Below, piece after piece: positions 52,232 to 59,614 of a DNA stretch of 64,000 nt. The notes beneath the pieces were generated by a model, which was not told the origin of the DNA, searched no databases, and saw nothing but the letters and a program-made list of their open reading frames with translations. The stretch comes from Streptomyces sp. NBC_01210. GTDB taxonomy: Bacteria; Actinomycetota; Actinomycetes; Streptomycetales; Streptomycetaceae. The DNA is taken from NCBI RefSeq assembly GCF_036010325.1, contig NZ_CP108549.1, positions 7,998,001 through 8,062,000 of the forward strand, in the 5' to 3' direction. The translations under genes were made by a program, and so were the position numbers. The stretch's first letter is position 1. Each line of letters begins with the position of its first letter.

Positions 52232-52254
52232 AGGAGAGCGGCTCTCCTTCAGCT
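52226..52254. terminator. Bidirectional terminator between RsbW-like gene and exopolysaccharide operon
   Basis: AGCTGAAGGAGAG and CTCTCCTTCAGCT form a perfect 13-bp stem with a CGG loop, between two convergent genes. Confidence 0.85.
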
Positions 52255-52260
52255 GTGCCC

Positions 52261-53070
52261 TCAGCACGGCTGGCGCCACACCCCCAGATCGAGCTTCTTG
52301 CGCATGGAACTGAGCCCCAGCTGACGAGCACGCTTGCAGAACTTGTCGACCGGGAGCGCGTACTCGACATGGAAGACGGCCTTGCCGGCCTTCACAAAAG
52401 GTGTCAGCGCCGCACAGTCGCCGTACTGCGCGCATTCCTCGTTCACGGCGAAGTCGAAATCGCCCACCAGCTGGGGCACTTGAGGCAGATCGTTCTTCAG
52501 CCCCACCGACAGGCCGCGCTCGTGCGCCAGGCGCGCGATCATGCGGTTGTACGCGAGCTGGTGCGCGGCGGTCAGCGGAAAGCCGGTCTCGTTGAGATAG
52601 GCGTCCAGCAGATCGGGCTCGACCGCGTCGAAGCCGCGTGACCGGCAGATGTCCATGCGCTCGGCCATCAGCGGGCGGAGGGTGTCGAGACGGCGGATGT
52701 CCAGCCAGCGTTCGCCCTCCCAGCCGTTCTGGCCGCCCAGGACGGCGGCGGAGAAGTTCCTGTGGTCGGGGCGGAAGGACTCCCATGCGCCGGCGTTGAT
52801 GTAGCAGATGACCTTGCGGCCGGCCCGGTGTAGCCGGCGGACGGTCGCCGCGTCGTTCTCGAAGCCGTCGATGTCGTAGACCGGTACGTCGACCCGGTCG
52901 TCGATCGGGCCGTCGAGCTGCCACTGCCAGGCGGTACCGGGCCGCGGCAGCCAGCGCGGTCCCGGAGTGGGGTGATCGGGGGTGGGGTCCGGAGGCGGGG
53001 CCGAGCAGGCTGCCAGCAGCAGAAGAGCGAGGCCGAGGATCACGGTCCGCAGCCGGGTCGTGCAGTTCAT
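52261..53070 (-). CDS. GH114-type endo-alpha-1,4-polygalactosaminidase lipoprotein
   Basis: The 269-residue exported protein has a lipobox LLLAAC (Cys about 21). A GH114 (DUF297) TIM barrel follows: VPVYDIDGFEND, VICYINAGAWESFRPDHRNF, WLDIRRLD and GFDAVEPDLLDAY with the acidic catalytic pair. Relatives include the N-terminal hydrolase of PelA and fungal Ega3, which cut galactosamine-rich polymers. The ATG at 53070 overlaps the upstream stop (ATGA). It ends the exopolysaccharide operon, as expected for a processing or release hydrolase. Confidence 0.87.
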   Translation of the reverse strand: MNCTTRLRTVILGLALLLLAACSAPPPDPTPDHPTPGPRWLPRPGTAWQWQLDGPIDDRVDVPVYDIDGFENDAATVRRLHRAGRKVICYINAGAWESFRPDHRNFSAAVLGGQNGWEGERWLDIRRLDTLRPLMAERMDICRSRGFDAVEPDLLDAYLNETGFPLTAAHQLAYNRMIARLAHERGLSVGLKNDLPQVPQLVGDFDFAVNEECAQYGDCAALTPFVKAGKAVFHVEYALPVDKFCKRARQLGLSSMRKKLDLGVWRQPC

Positions 53071-53726
53071 GAGGCCTTCCGGAGAACGGGCGGCAGGGCC
53101 GACCACGGGTTGGGCCCGTGGCCGGGTACGGCGCAGTGCACCGCGGCACGGCGGAGTTCCGCGGTACGGGCGGCGAGCCCGCAGAGCCCGGCCGGCACCC
53201 CGTGCACCAGGTGACAGAAGCGGGCCGGCGGATGACCGGCGGTCCAGGACGGGGCGGCCGGGGCCGCCCGGTAGGCGTCCCAGCCGCCCTCGAAGGTGAC
53301 CAGCAGATCGGCGAGCGCCGCGTAGCCGGCGGCGGGATGGACGCCCGGGTTGAGCGCGACGGTCTGGCCGCCGCGGGCCCTGGCGGCACGGGTCAGCCGC
53401 CGATAGTGGCGCAGCCCGGCTGCGTCGGGAGCGACCTGGTCGAGGAAGAACCCGTCCGTGGCATACCAGTCGCGGTAGCGCTCGAAGTCGTGCACGACCG
53501 CCCGGGCCGGGCGGCGCCCGTAGTCGGTGTCCGCGTATCCCAGCACCCGTACACCGGCCGCCCGCAGCGCGCGGACGGCGGTGGTGAACGCCGGGTCGGG
53601 GGCGTCGCCGGGTCCGTCATCGATATTGAGCACGACGCCGTAGAGAAGTGGTGCGGATGCGACGAGGACGTTCCAGGCGTCGGGGTTGACGGCGGGGTGG
53701 ACGTACATCGGCACGAGGAGTGTCAT
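53067..53726 (-). CDS. Spherulin-4 (Sph3/GH135-like) glycosidase
   Basis: The 219-residue spherulation-specific family 4 domain has LLVPMYVHPAVNPDAWN, VVLNIDDGPGDAPDPAF, RVLGYADTDYGRRP and GFFLDQVAPD. Fungal Sph3 of this family cleaves the N-acetylgalactosamine-containing polymer galactosaminogalactan. No signal peptide is evident, so it may act in the cytoplasm or be anchored through a partner. It is translationally coupled on both sides (ATGA at 53726-53723 and 53070-53067). Confidence 0.85.
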   Translation of the reverse strand: MTLLVPMYVHPAVNPDAWNVLVASAPLLYGVVLNIDDGPGDAPDPAFTTAVRALRAAGVRVLGYADTDYGRRPARAVVHDFERYRDWYATDGFFLDQVAPDAAGLRHYRRLTRAARARGGQTVALNPGVHPAAGYAALADLLVTFEGGWDAYRAAPAAPSWTAGHPPARFCHLVHGVPAGLCGLAARTAELRRAAVHCAVPGHGPNPWSALPPVLRKAS

Positions 53727-53878
53727 GCGTGACGGCCCTCCGTTGCCGTGCCGGCGGAGCCCGGATCGCCGCGGTGCGGCAGGTGGTTGCCGGGCGCGGG
53801 CCGGATGCTCGCCGCCGGTGCGCCGTTCTCTGCGGCCCAGCCGTCGAAGCACACGACCCGCCCCGTCGCCCCGGTCAT
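53723..53878 (-). CDS. 51-aa ORF of unknown function, coupled on both sides
   Basis: It starts MTGATGRVVCFDGWAAENGA and ends in a His-Ala-TGA that overlaps the spherulin-4 ATG. Its own ATG overlaps the stop of the epimerase gene. Two exact 4-nt overlaps in one operon argue that it is translated. I recognise no domain; it has one Cys and is rich in Gly, Ala and Pro. It may be a small accessory peptide, or the worn N-terminal stub of a larger gene. Confidence 0.5.
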   Translation of the reverse strand: MTGATGRVVCFDGWAAENGAPAASIRPAPGNHLPHRGDPGSAGTATEGRHA

Positions 53879-54771
53879 CGGGCTGCCCCGGCCGGGGCCG
53901 ATGACTCCCACAGAGCGGTGAGGGAGTCGTCCAAGGTGCGTTCCGGTCGCCAGTCCAGCGCGGCACGCGCCGCCGCGATGTCCGCGCACTGCCAGGACAC
54001 GGCCGGCGAACGCGCCGAGCCGTCGCCCGTCTGCTCGAGGCGGCCGCGGAAGCCGGCCACCCTCACCAGTGAGTCCGCCAGTTCGCGTACCGCGGTGGCG
54101 CGGCCGCTGCCGATGTTGAGTACGGGCGGCAGCGGCCCGGCAGCCGTCGCCGCGCGGACGGCCGCGTCCGCGACGTCCCGTGCGTCGACGAAGTCACGGT
54201 GCGCGGACAGATCGCCGACCTGGACGGCGCCCTCGTCACCGGCACGCCGCAGCTCGCCGGCGAGCCGTCCGGGCAGCCCTGCGGCGGGCGCACCGGGACC
54301 GACGGGGTTGAAGACGCGGAGCACGACCGCGTCGAGTCCGGAGGAGTTGACGGCGACCGTACCGGCCAGCTTGGTGGCTCCGTACGGGCTCAGCGGCCTG
54401 GTTGCGGCCGACTCGGCGACGGGCGAGCCGGGTGCGGTCGGCCCGTACTCCGCGGCGGACCCGAGATGGACGAGCCGGGCGCCCGGTGCCGCGTCCCGCA
54501 GCGCCTCGCAGAGCGCGGCCGGACCGCGCGCGTTGATGTCGGTGAGGTGTACGGCGCTGCCGGCCACCGCGCCCGCGCAGTTGACGACAACGGAGGGCGA
54601 GGCCGCGTGCAGCGCCTCCGCGAGGAGGCCGGGACCGGCGGTGAGGTCGAAGGGCACATCGGCCGCCGCGGACCGCCCGCCGACGAGCAGCCGCACGCCC
54701 GGCAGGGCGCGCAGCTGCTCGGCGGTGTGCCCGCCCAGGAATCCGGTGGAGCCCAGGAGGAGGATGCGCAC
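53875..54771 (-). CDS. NAD-dependent sugar-nucleotide epimerase/dehydratase
   Basis: The 298-residue extended SDR starts RILLLGSTGFLGGHTAEQL (NAD-binding GxxGxxG) and has the catalytic YGATK and LRVFNPVGPG. It would epimerise, dehydrate or reduce a nucleotide-linked sugar for the polysaccharide. The start is the GTG at 54771 with AGAGG upstream. It lies between the nucleotidyltransferase and the 51-aa ORF. Confidence 0.87.
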   Translation of the reverse strand: MRILLLGSTGFLGGHTAEQLRALPGVRLLVGGRSAAADVPFDLTAGPGLLAEALHAASPSVVVNCAGAVAGSAVHLTDINARGPAALCEALRDAAPGARLVHLGSAAEYGPTAPGSPVAESAATRPLSPYGATKLAGTVAVNSSGLDAVVLRVFNPVGPGAPAAGLPGRLAGELRRAGDEGAVQVGDLSAHRDFVDARDVADAAVRAATAAGPLPPVLNIGSGRATAVRELADSLVRVAGFRGRLEQTGDGSARSPAVSWQCADIAAARAALDWRPERTLDDSLTALWESSAPAGAAR

Positions 54772-54779
54772 GGAACCTC

Positions 54780-55493
54780 TCACGCTCCCTTGAGGAGGAG
54801 ACCGCGGTGGGTGGTGAACTCCGCGTTCGCCCGGTCGTAGTCGTCGGGGCGGCCGATGTCGAGCCAGTAGCCGTCGAAGTCGTAGGCGTGCGGCGGGTTC
54901 TGGGCCTTGAGCAGGTCCAGCACGAGCTCGTCGAAGCCGAGCGGCAGACCGGGCGTGTAGCCGGCGAGGGTTTCCCGGTTGAGTCCGTACACGCCCATGG
55001 AGACGCGGTAGTCCATGCTCGGCTTCTCGGCGAAGCCGACGACCTTGCCCGACTCCGTGGTGAGCACCCCGAAGTCGATGGCGACCTTGCGGGCGTAGGT
55101 GGCGACGGTGAGCGGTGCGTCGGACTCCCGGTGCTGCCTGATGACGTCCCCGTAGTCGAGGTCGGTGAGGATGTCGCCGTTCATGACGAGGAACTCGTCG
55201 GGCAGCCGGTCCATCATCGTGAGCAGCGGGCCCATGGTGCCGAGCGGGCTGTCCTCGGTGGAGTAGCCGACGCGCAGGCCCCATTGGGAGCCGTTGCCGA
55301 CGTACGCGCGGATGATGTGTCCGAGGTGGCCGATGGCGATGGTGCAGCTCGTGAAGCCGGCGGCGGCGAGCTGGCGCAGCACTATCTCGAGGATCGCGTG
55401 TTGGTCACCGATGGGCACCAGCGGCTTCGGTAACGCGGTGGTGTACGGGCGGAGGCGGACGCCCTTGCCTCCGGCGAGGATCACTGCGTGCAT
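54780..55493 (-). CDS. Sugar-1-phosphate nucleotidyltransferase
   Basis: The 237-residue RmlA/GDP-mannose-pyrophosphorylase-like enzyme has AVILAGGKGVRLRPYTTALP, KPLVPIGDQ, LVMNGDILTDLDY and VVGFAEKPSMDY. It activates a sugar-1-phosphate as an NDP sugar. It lacks the C-terminal beta-helix, so it is the short form typical of polysaccharide clusters. Confidence 0.9.
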   Translation of the reverse strand: MHAVILAGGKGVRLRPYTTALPKPLVPIGDQHAILEIVLRQLAAAGFTSCTIAIGHLGHIIRAYVGNGSQWGLRVGYSTEDSPLGTMGPLLTMMDRLPDEFLVMNGDILTDLDYGDVIRQHRESDAPLTVATYARKVAIDFGVLTTESGKVVGFAEKPSMDYRVSMGVYGLNRETLAGYTPGLPLGFDELVLDLLKAQNPPHAYDFDGYWLDIGRPDDYDRANAEFTTHRGLLLKGA

Positions 55494-55562
55494 GAAGACT
55501 CCCCTGTCAGTACTGTCGGTGTTCTGTTGGGTGGCGCTTGCGGACGCGGTGGTCGAGCGCGG

Positions 55563-56564
55563 TCAGACGTTGTAGATGCCGGTCTTGTAGCGGGCGAGGT
55601 TCGCCGGGTCGCGGAAGAAGCCGATGGTGTGCGCGAGCCCGTCCGTCAGGTCGAGCTCGGGCTGCCAGCCGGTGGCCGCGCGCAGCCGGGCGGCGTCGGC
55701 GACCAGCCGCATCACCTCGGAGCCCGTCGGCCGGATGCGCTCTTCGTCCTCGCGTACGTCGAGATCGACGTCCATCAACTTGCCGATGAGCCGGTTGAGT
55801 TCGCCGATCGAGATCTCACTGCCGGTCCCTGCGTTGAAGGTCTGGCCGACGACGTCCTCGGCCGGCGCGGTGCCGACGGCGAGAAAGGCACGTGCGGTGT
55901 CCTTCACATAGAGGAAGTCCCGTGTGGGGCGCAGATCCCCGAGCGTGATGACCCGTTCGCCCGCCGCGACCTGGCCGATGACGGTCGGGATGACCGCCCG
56001 CATCGACTGGCGCGGCCCGAAAGTGTTGAACGGGCGCAGGGTGACCACCGGAGTGTCGAAGCTGGCGTGGTAGCTGTCGGCGAGCCGGTCGCCGCCGGCC
56101 TTCGAAGCGGCGTACGGGGACTGGGTGTTGATGGGATGGTCCTCGGTGATCGGCACGGTCTGCGCGGTGCCGTACGTCTCGCTGGTGGAGGTGTGCACCA
56201 GACGGGGGATCCCCAGCTTGCGCACCGCCTCCAGCACATTGAGAGTGCCCGTGACATTGGTGTCCACGTAGCTGTGCGGGGCCCGGTACGAGTACGGGAT
56301 CGCGATCAGTGCGGCGAGGTGGTAGACGGCCTCGGCTCCCTCGGCGAGCTGATACACGGAGCCGGGGTCGCGGACGTCCCCGAGGACGATCTCGACCTGG
56401 TCGAGGGTGTCGGGAGAGAGCGTCTCCAGCCATCCGTAGGAGGAGAAGGAGTTGTACTGGGCCATGGCGCGGACCCGGAAGCCGGCGGCGACGAGTGTCT
56501 CGGTCAGATGCGATCCGATGAACCCCTCGGCTCCGGTGACGGCGACAAGTGCGTTGGTTGTCAC
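55563..56564 (-). CDS. NAD-dependent 4,6-dehydratase (LegB/GDP-mannose-dehydratase type)
   Basis: The 333-residue extended SDR has VAVTGAEGFIGSHLTETLVA, GDVRDPGSV, HLAALIAIPYSYRAPHSYVD, TSTSETYGTAQ, YAASKAGGDRLA and LRPFNTFGPRQSMRAVIPT. This is the subgroup annotated as NAD-dependent 4,6-dehydratase LegB. It modifies the NDP sugar made by the neighbouring nucleotidyltransferase. Which sugar is not determinable. Confidence 0.9.
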   Translation of the reverse strand: MTTNALVAVTGAEGFIGSHLTETLVAAGFRVRAMAQYNSFSSYGWLETLSPDTLDQVEIVLGDVRDPGSVYQLAEGAEAVYHLAALIAIPYSYRAPHSYVDTNVTGTLNVLEAVRKLGIPRLVHTSTSETYGTAQTVPITEDHPINTQSPYAASKAGGDRLADSYHASFDTPVVTLRPFNTFGPRQSMRAVIPTVIGQVAAGERVITLGDLRPTRDFLYVKDTARAFLAVGTAPAEDVVGQTFNAGTGSEISIGELNRLIGKLMDVDLDVREDEERIRPTGSEVMRLVADAARLRAATGWQPELDLTDGLAHTIGFFRDPANLARYKTGIYNV

Positions 56565-56615
56565 GAAAGCTGCTCCTCTGTTTCGGTGGTCGGGTGCGGT
56601 GGTGTCAGAACACGG

Positions 56616-57977
56616 TCAGCGGTGTGCGGTGGGCCGGCCGAACAGCCGGCAGGCCCCGGCGACCAGAACGGCCGCCGCTGCGGTACGACAGATCAGTTGG
56701 ACAGGGCTCGGTGGCAGCCCCGCGGGCAGCGCCGCGGCCTCGGCTGCCGCGGCGACGAGACAGACGGCGGCAGGCATCCAGGCCACCGAGAACGCCTGGA
56801 GCAGCAGCGCAGTCCAGAGCACGGCGCCCAGGACGAGCAGCGGCGCGATCCCGGTCCCGGCGACCAGCGCGCCGAGCGCGAGCACCGCCAGATACGCGCC
56901 GAGGCAGAGCGCCAGGGCCCGGCAGGCGCGCAGGGTGAAGCCGCGTGAGGTGGTGCTCTCGCGCAGTGCGGCGACGGCGAGCGAGCGATAGCGGTACAGC
57001 AGCCACTCGGCGAAGCCCATGCTGAGCGTGAGGACGACGACCGAGCGTGGATCGCCGGCCCCGGCCAGCGCCGCGAGCACTCCTGCGGCCAGCCCGAACA
57101 GTCCGTACGGCAGCGAGCGCAGCAGCTTGGGCCTGGCTGCGGCGGCGGTGGGCGCGGACCGCAGCGTCCCATGGATCGCATGCCCGGCGGCCGCGACCGC
57201 GAGTGTCACCGTCGCGAGCAGCAGCCCCAGCGCGAGCGGCGCCGGGAGCCGCCACACCGAGGCCGCCGCCGCGCCTGCCGCGACGGGCAGCAGGGTGAGC
57301 AGCAGTACGCGTTCGCGGCCGAGGACGAGCAGAACGCTCGCCGCGGCGAGATAGCAGGACTGTCCGCCGGCGAACGCCGCGCCGGTACCGGGGCCCGAGA
57401 CGAGCAGACCCGTGACGGCGGCCCCCAGAGCTCCGGCCGGGCCGCCGATACGCAGGGTGCGCCCGGCGGCTGCCCGCCCCTCGGCAGCGAGCCGCAGATA
57501 CGCGCGGTGGCTGAGCGCCTGGTTCCAGGCCCAGGCCGCCAGCGCGGCGGCGATCAGCCCGGAGACGTCCGCCGTGCCGTGCCACAGCCCGGCGCCGAGT
57601 ACGTACGCCAGCCCGGGCAGTGCGAAGACCAGACCGCGCAGCGCACAGCGCAGATGGTCGGGCCGCCAGGGGTCGGGTGCGGGCGGCGGCTCCGGGTAGT
57701 GGCGCGGCACCCGTGCGTAGAGGTCCTCGGCGAGCGTGAACAGATCCGGACGCGCGTAGCGCTCGCTGATCTGATCCCCCGTCAGGCCGTCCGATTCGAG
57801 CAGCGCGGCCACCTCGTACGGGTGGACGGCGACCGCGACCTGCTCGACCAGGCGCTCGGCCAGCTCGTCGATCGGGTCCGCCGCCCAGCTGGGCCGGGCG
57901 CGGGTCCTGCTGCGCGGCCTGGGTACGGCCGGCAAGGTGTCGCCTTCGCCCGGCACCAGGCGTAGCGGGCCGCTCAT
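56616..57977 (-). CDS. Polytopic membrane protein of unknown function (exopolysaccharide operon)
   Basis: The protein has 453 residues. A soluble N-terminal part of about 110 residues (PIDELAERLVEQVAVAVHPY) precedes roughly ten hydrophobic segments rich in Ala/Leu. Its ATG overlaps the stop of the glycosyltransferase gene (57974-57977), so the two are made together. By position it could be the membrane-export partner, as PelG is for PelF, but I see no convincing PelG motif. Confidence 0.75.
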   Translation of the reverse strand: MSGPLRLVPGEGDTLPAVPRPRSRTRARPSWAADPIDELAERLVEQVAVAVHPYEVAALLESDGLTGDQISERYARPDLFTLAEDLYARVPRHYPEPPPAPDPWRPDHLRCALRGLVFALPGLAYVLGAGLWHGTADVSGLIAAALAAWAWNQALSHRAYLRLAAEGRAAAGRTLRIGGPAGALGAAVTGLLVSGPGTGAAFAGGQSCYLAAASVLLVLGRERVLLLTLLPVAAGAAAASVWRLPAPLALGLLLATVTLAVAAAGHAIHGTLRSAPTAAAARPKLLRSLPYGLFGLAAGVLAALAGAGDPRSVVVLTLSMGFAEWLLYRYRSLAVAALRESTTSRGFTLRACRALALCLGAYLAVLALGALVAGTGIAPLLVLGAVLWTALLLQAFSVAWMPAAVCLVAAAAEAAALPAGLPPSPVQLICRTAAAAVLVAGACRLFGRPTAHR

Positions 57978-59473
57978 GCGAGTACCCCGACCGTCTGCTG
58001 GGACGCCGTGGATCCGGTCGCCGATTCGGCGGTGCCCAGGGCGAGTTCGAGATAGATGGAGCGGAAGGTGTCGACGGTCTGCCGGAGCGTGAACTGCTCG
58101 ATCACCCGCAGCCGCGCCGCCTCGCCCATCGCGCCGCGGCGCTGCGGATCGCGCAGCAGCTCCAGTGCCGCTGCTGCCATCGCCTCCGGCTCCCGTGGCG
58201 GTACGACAAGACCGCTGTCGCCGACGGCCTCGCGCACTCCGCCGACGTCGGTGGAGACGGTGGCGCGCCCGCAGGACATGGCCTCGATCAGCGTGAACGG
58301 AAAGCCCTCGCTGATGCTGGAGAGCATCACGACATTGCCCGCCGCGTAGGCGTCGCGTATGTCCTCCACTCGTCCTTCGAAGGTGACGGCATCGCCGTGT
58401 CCGAGCTCGGCGGCGAGCGCCTCGCAGCGCTCCCGATACGCCTCTCCGCCGCGCGGTGTGCCACCGAAGAGCCGCAGCCGCGCCTCGGGTATCTCCTTCC
58501 GTACGAGCGCGAAGGCCCGGATCAGCGTCTGAAGATCCTTGATCGGGTCGACGCGGCCGGCCCAGCTGAGCGTGGGCGCGTCCGGTTCGGGTCCGGCGGG
58601 CGGGAAGGCCGCGGGGTCGACGCCGTTGTAGACGGTTCGGATGAGCTGCGGATCGGCGCCGCCGCGCTCCTCCCAGAGGCGGTTGTAGCGGTTGCCGGGC
58701 GTGACGAGCGCGGCCACGCGGTACGTCTCCTCGGCGAGCAGCCGGAAGAAGCCGAGCAGCAGCGCCTTCACCGGCCAGCGGTAGGGGCCGGTGCGGTAGC
58801 CGAGATAGCGCTCGCGCAGATAGACGCCGTGCTCGGTGAGCAGCAGCGGTACGCCGTACAGCTGCCTGCCCGCCAGACCCGGCAGGACCGCGATGCCGCC
58901 GCTGACCGCGTGGGCGACGCCGTACTGCGGTGGCGCTGCCGCCAGTGGCCGCAGTGCGTGCTCCAGCAGGTCGGTGGCGGTCAGCGCGTCGTGCAGTGTG
59001 GGCCGGGAGGCGTAGACCGGCAGGTCGGGCCGGTTCCAGACGCCCACCAGGGTGCGCACGGCCTGGTCGGTGCGCAGTGCGGGTGCGAGCACACCGTCAC
59101 GGGCCGAGCGGGCCAGTTCGTACAGAGCGGGTCCGAAGTGCGCCTCGGACGCCGGGTCGAGGAGCGAGGTCAGGAACTTCTCGTACGCGGCCATCAGCAG
59201 CCGCAGCCTTCTGCCGCGCGGCGCGGTCCCGGTCGGGTCGGGCCCCCACATGGGGACGGAGACGGGCGGCGAGACATGTGCGGGCAGCTCCCAGGCGAGG
59301 GTCTCCCGCCCGGTGCCGGTCACCGCGATGACCTGGAAGTCGAAGTCGGGCATTCCGCCGACGAGTTGGTCGCACCACACGCTCACGCCGCCGTGGCTGT
59401 GCGGATAGGTGCCTTCGGTGAGGAGGGTGACCAGATGCGCGCCGGACCGCGGCGCGCGAAGTGGCTCGGCCAT
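57974..59473 (-). CDS. PelF-like family 4 glycosyltransferase
   Basis: The 499-residue cytosolic GT-B enzyme starts with HLVTLLTEGTYPHSHGGVSV and CDQLVGGMPDFDFQVIAVTG, the DUF3492 region typical of PelF. Then come TEHGVYLRERYLGY, VYNGVDPAAF, WAGRVDPIKDLQTLIRAF and SSISEGFPFTLIEAMSCGRA with the conserved Glu. PelF polymerises a GalNAc/GlcNAc-type polymer from UDP sugars. It is preceded by the deacetylase and followed by the membrane protein. Confidence 0.9.
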   Translation of the reverse strand: MAEPLRAPRSGAHLVTLLTEGTYPHSHGGVSVWCDQLVGGMPDFDFQVIAVTGTGRETLAWELPAHVSPPVSVPMWGPDPTGTAPRGRRLRLLMAAYEKFLTSLLDPASEAHFGPALYELARSARDGVLAPALRTDQAVRTLVGVWNRPDLPVYASRPTLHDALTATDLLEHALRPLAAAPPQYGVAHAVSGGIAVLPGLAGRQLYGVPLLLTEHGVYLRERYLGYRTGPYRWPVKALLLGFFRLLAEETYRVAALVTPGNRYNRLWEERGGADPQLIRTVYNGVDPAAFPPAGPEPDAPTLSWAGRVDPIKDLQTLIRAFALVRKEIPEARLRLFGGTPRGGEAYRERCEALAAELGHGDAVTFEGRVEDIRDAYAAGNVVMLSSISEGFPFTLIEAMSCGRATVSTDVGGVREAVGDSGLVVPPREPEAMAAAALELLRDPQRRGAMGEAARLRVIEQFTLRQTVDTFRSIYLELALGTAESATGSTASQQTVGVLA

Positions 59474-59614
59474 GTGGAACTGCTCCCCTGGGTGCGAGAA
59501 GGGAAGGGGCGCCTCGCCCGTCGGGCAGGCAGGGGCGCGTGGATGCCGCGGCGCCCGGGGCAGGGCTGGGCCCCGGGACCGCGAGAGGTTCGTCTGTAGC
59601 TGGTGCTGCGGTTG

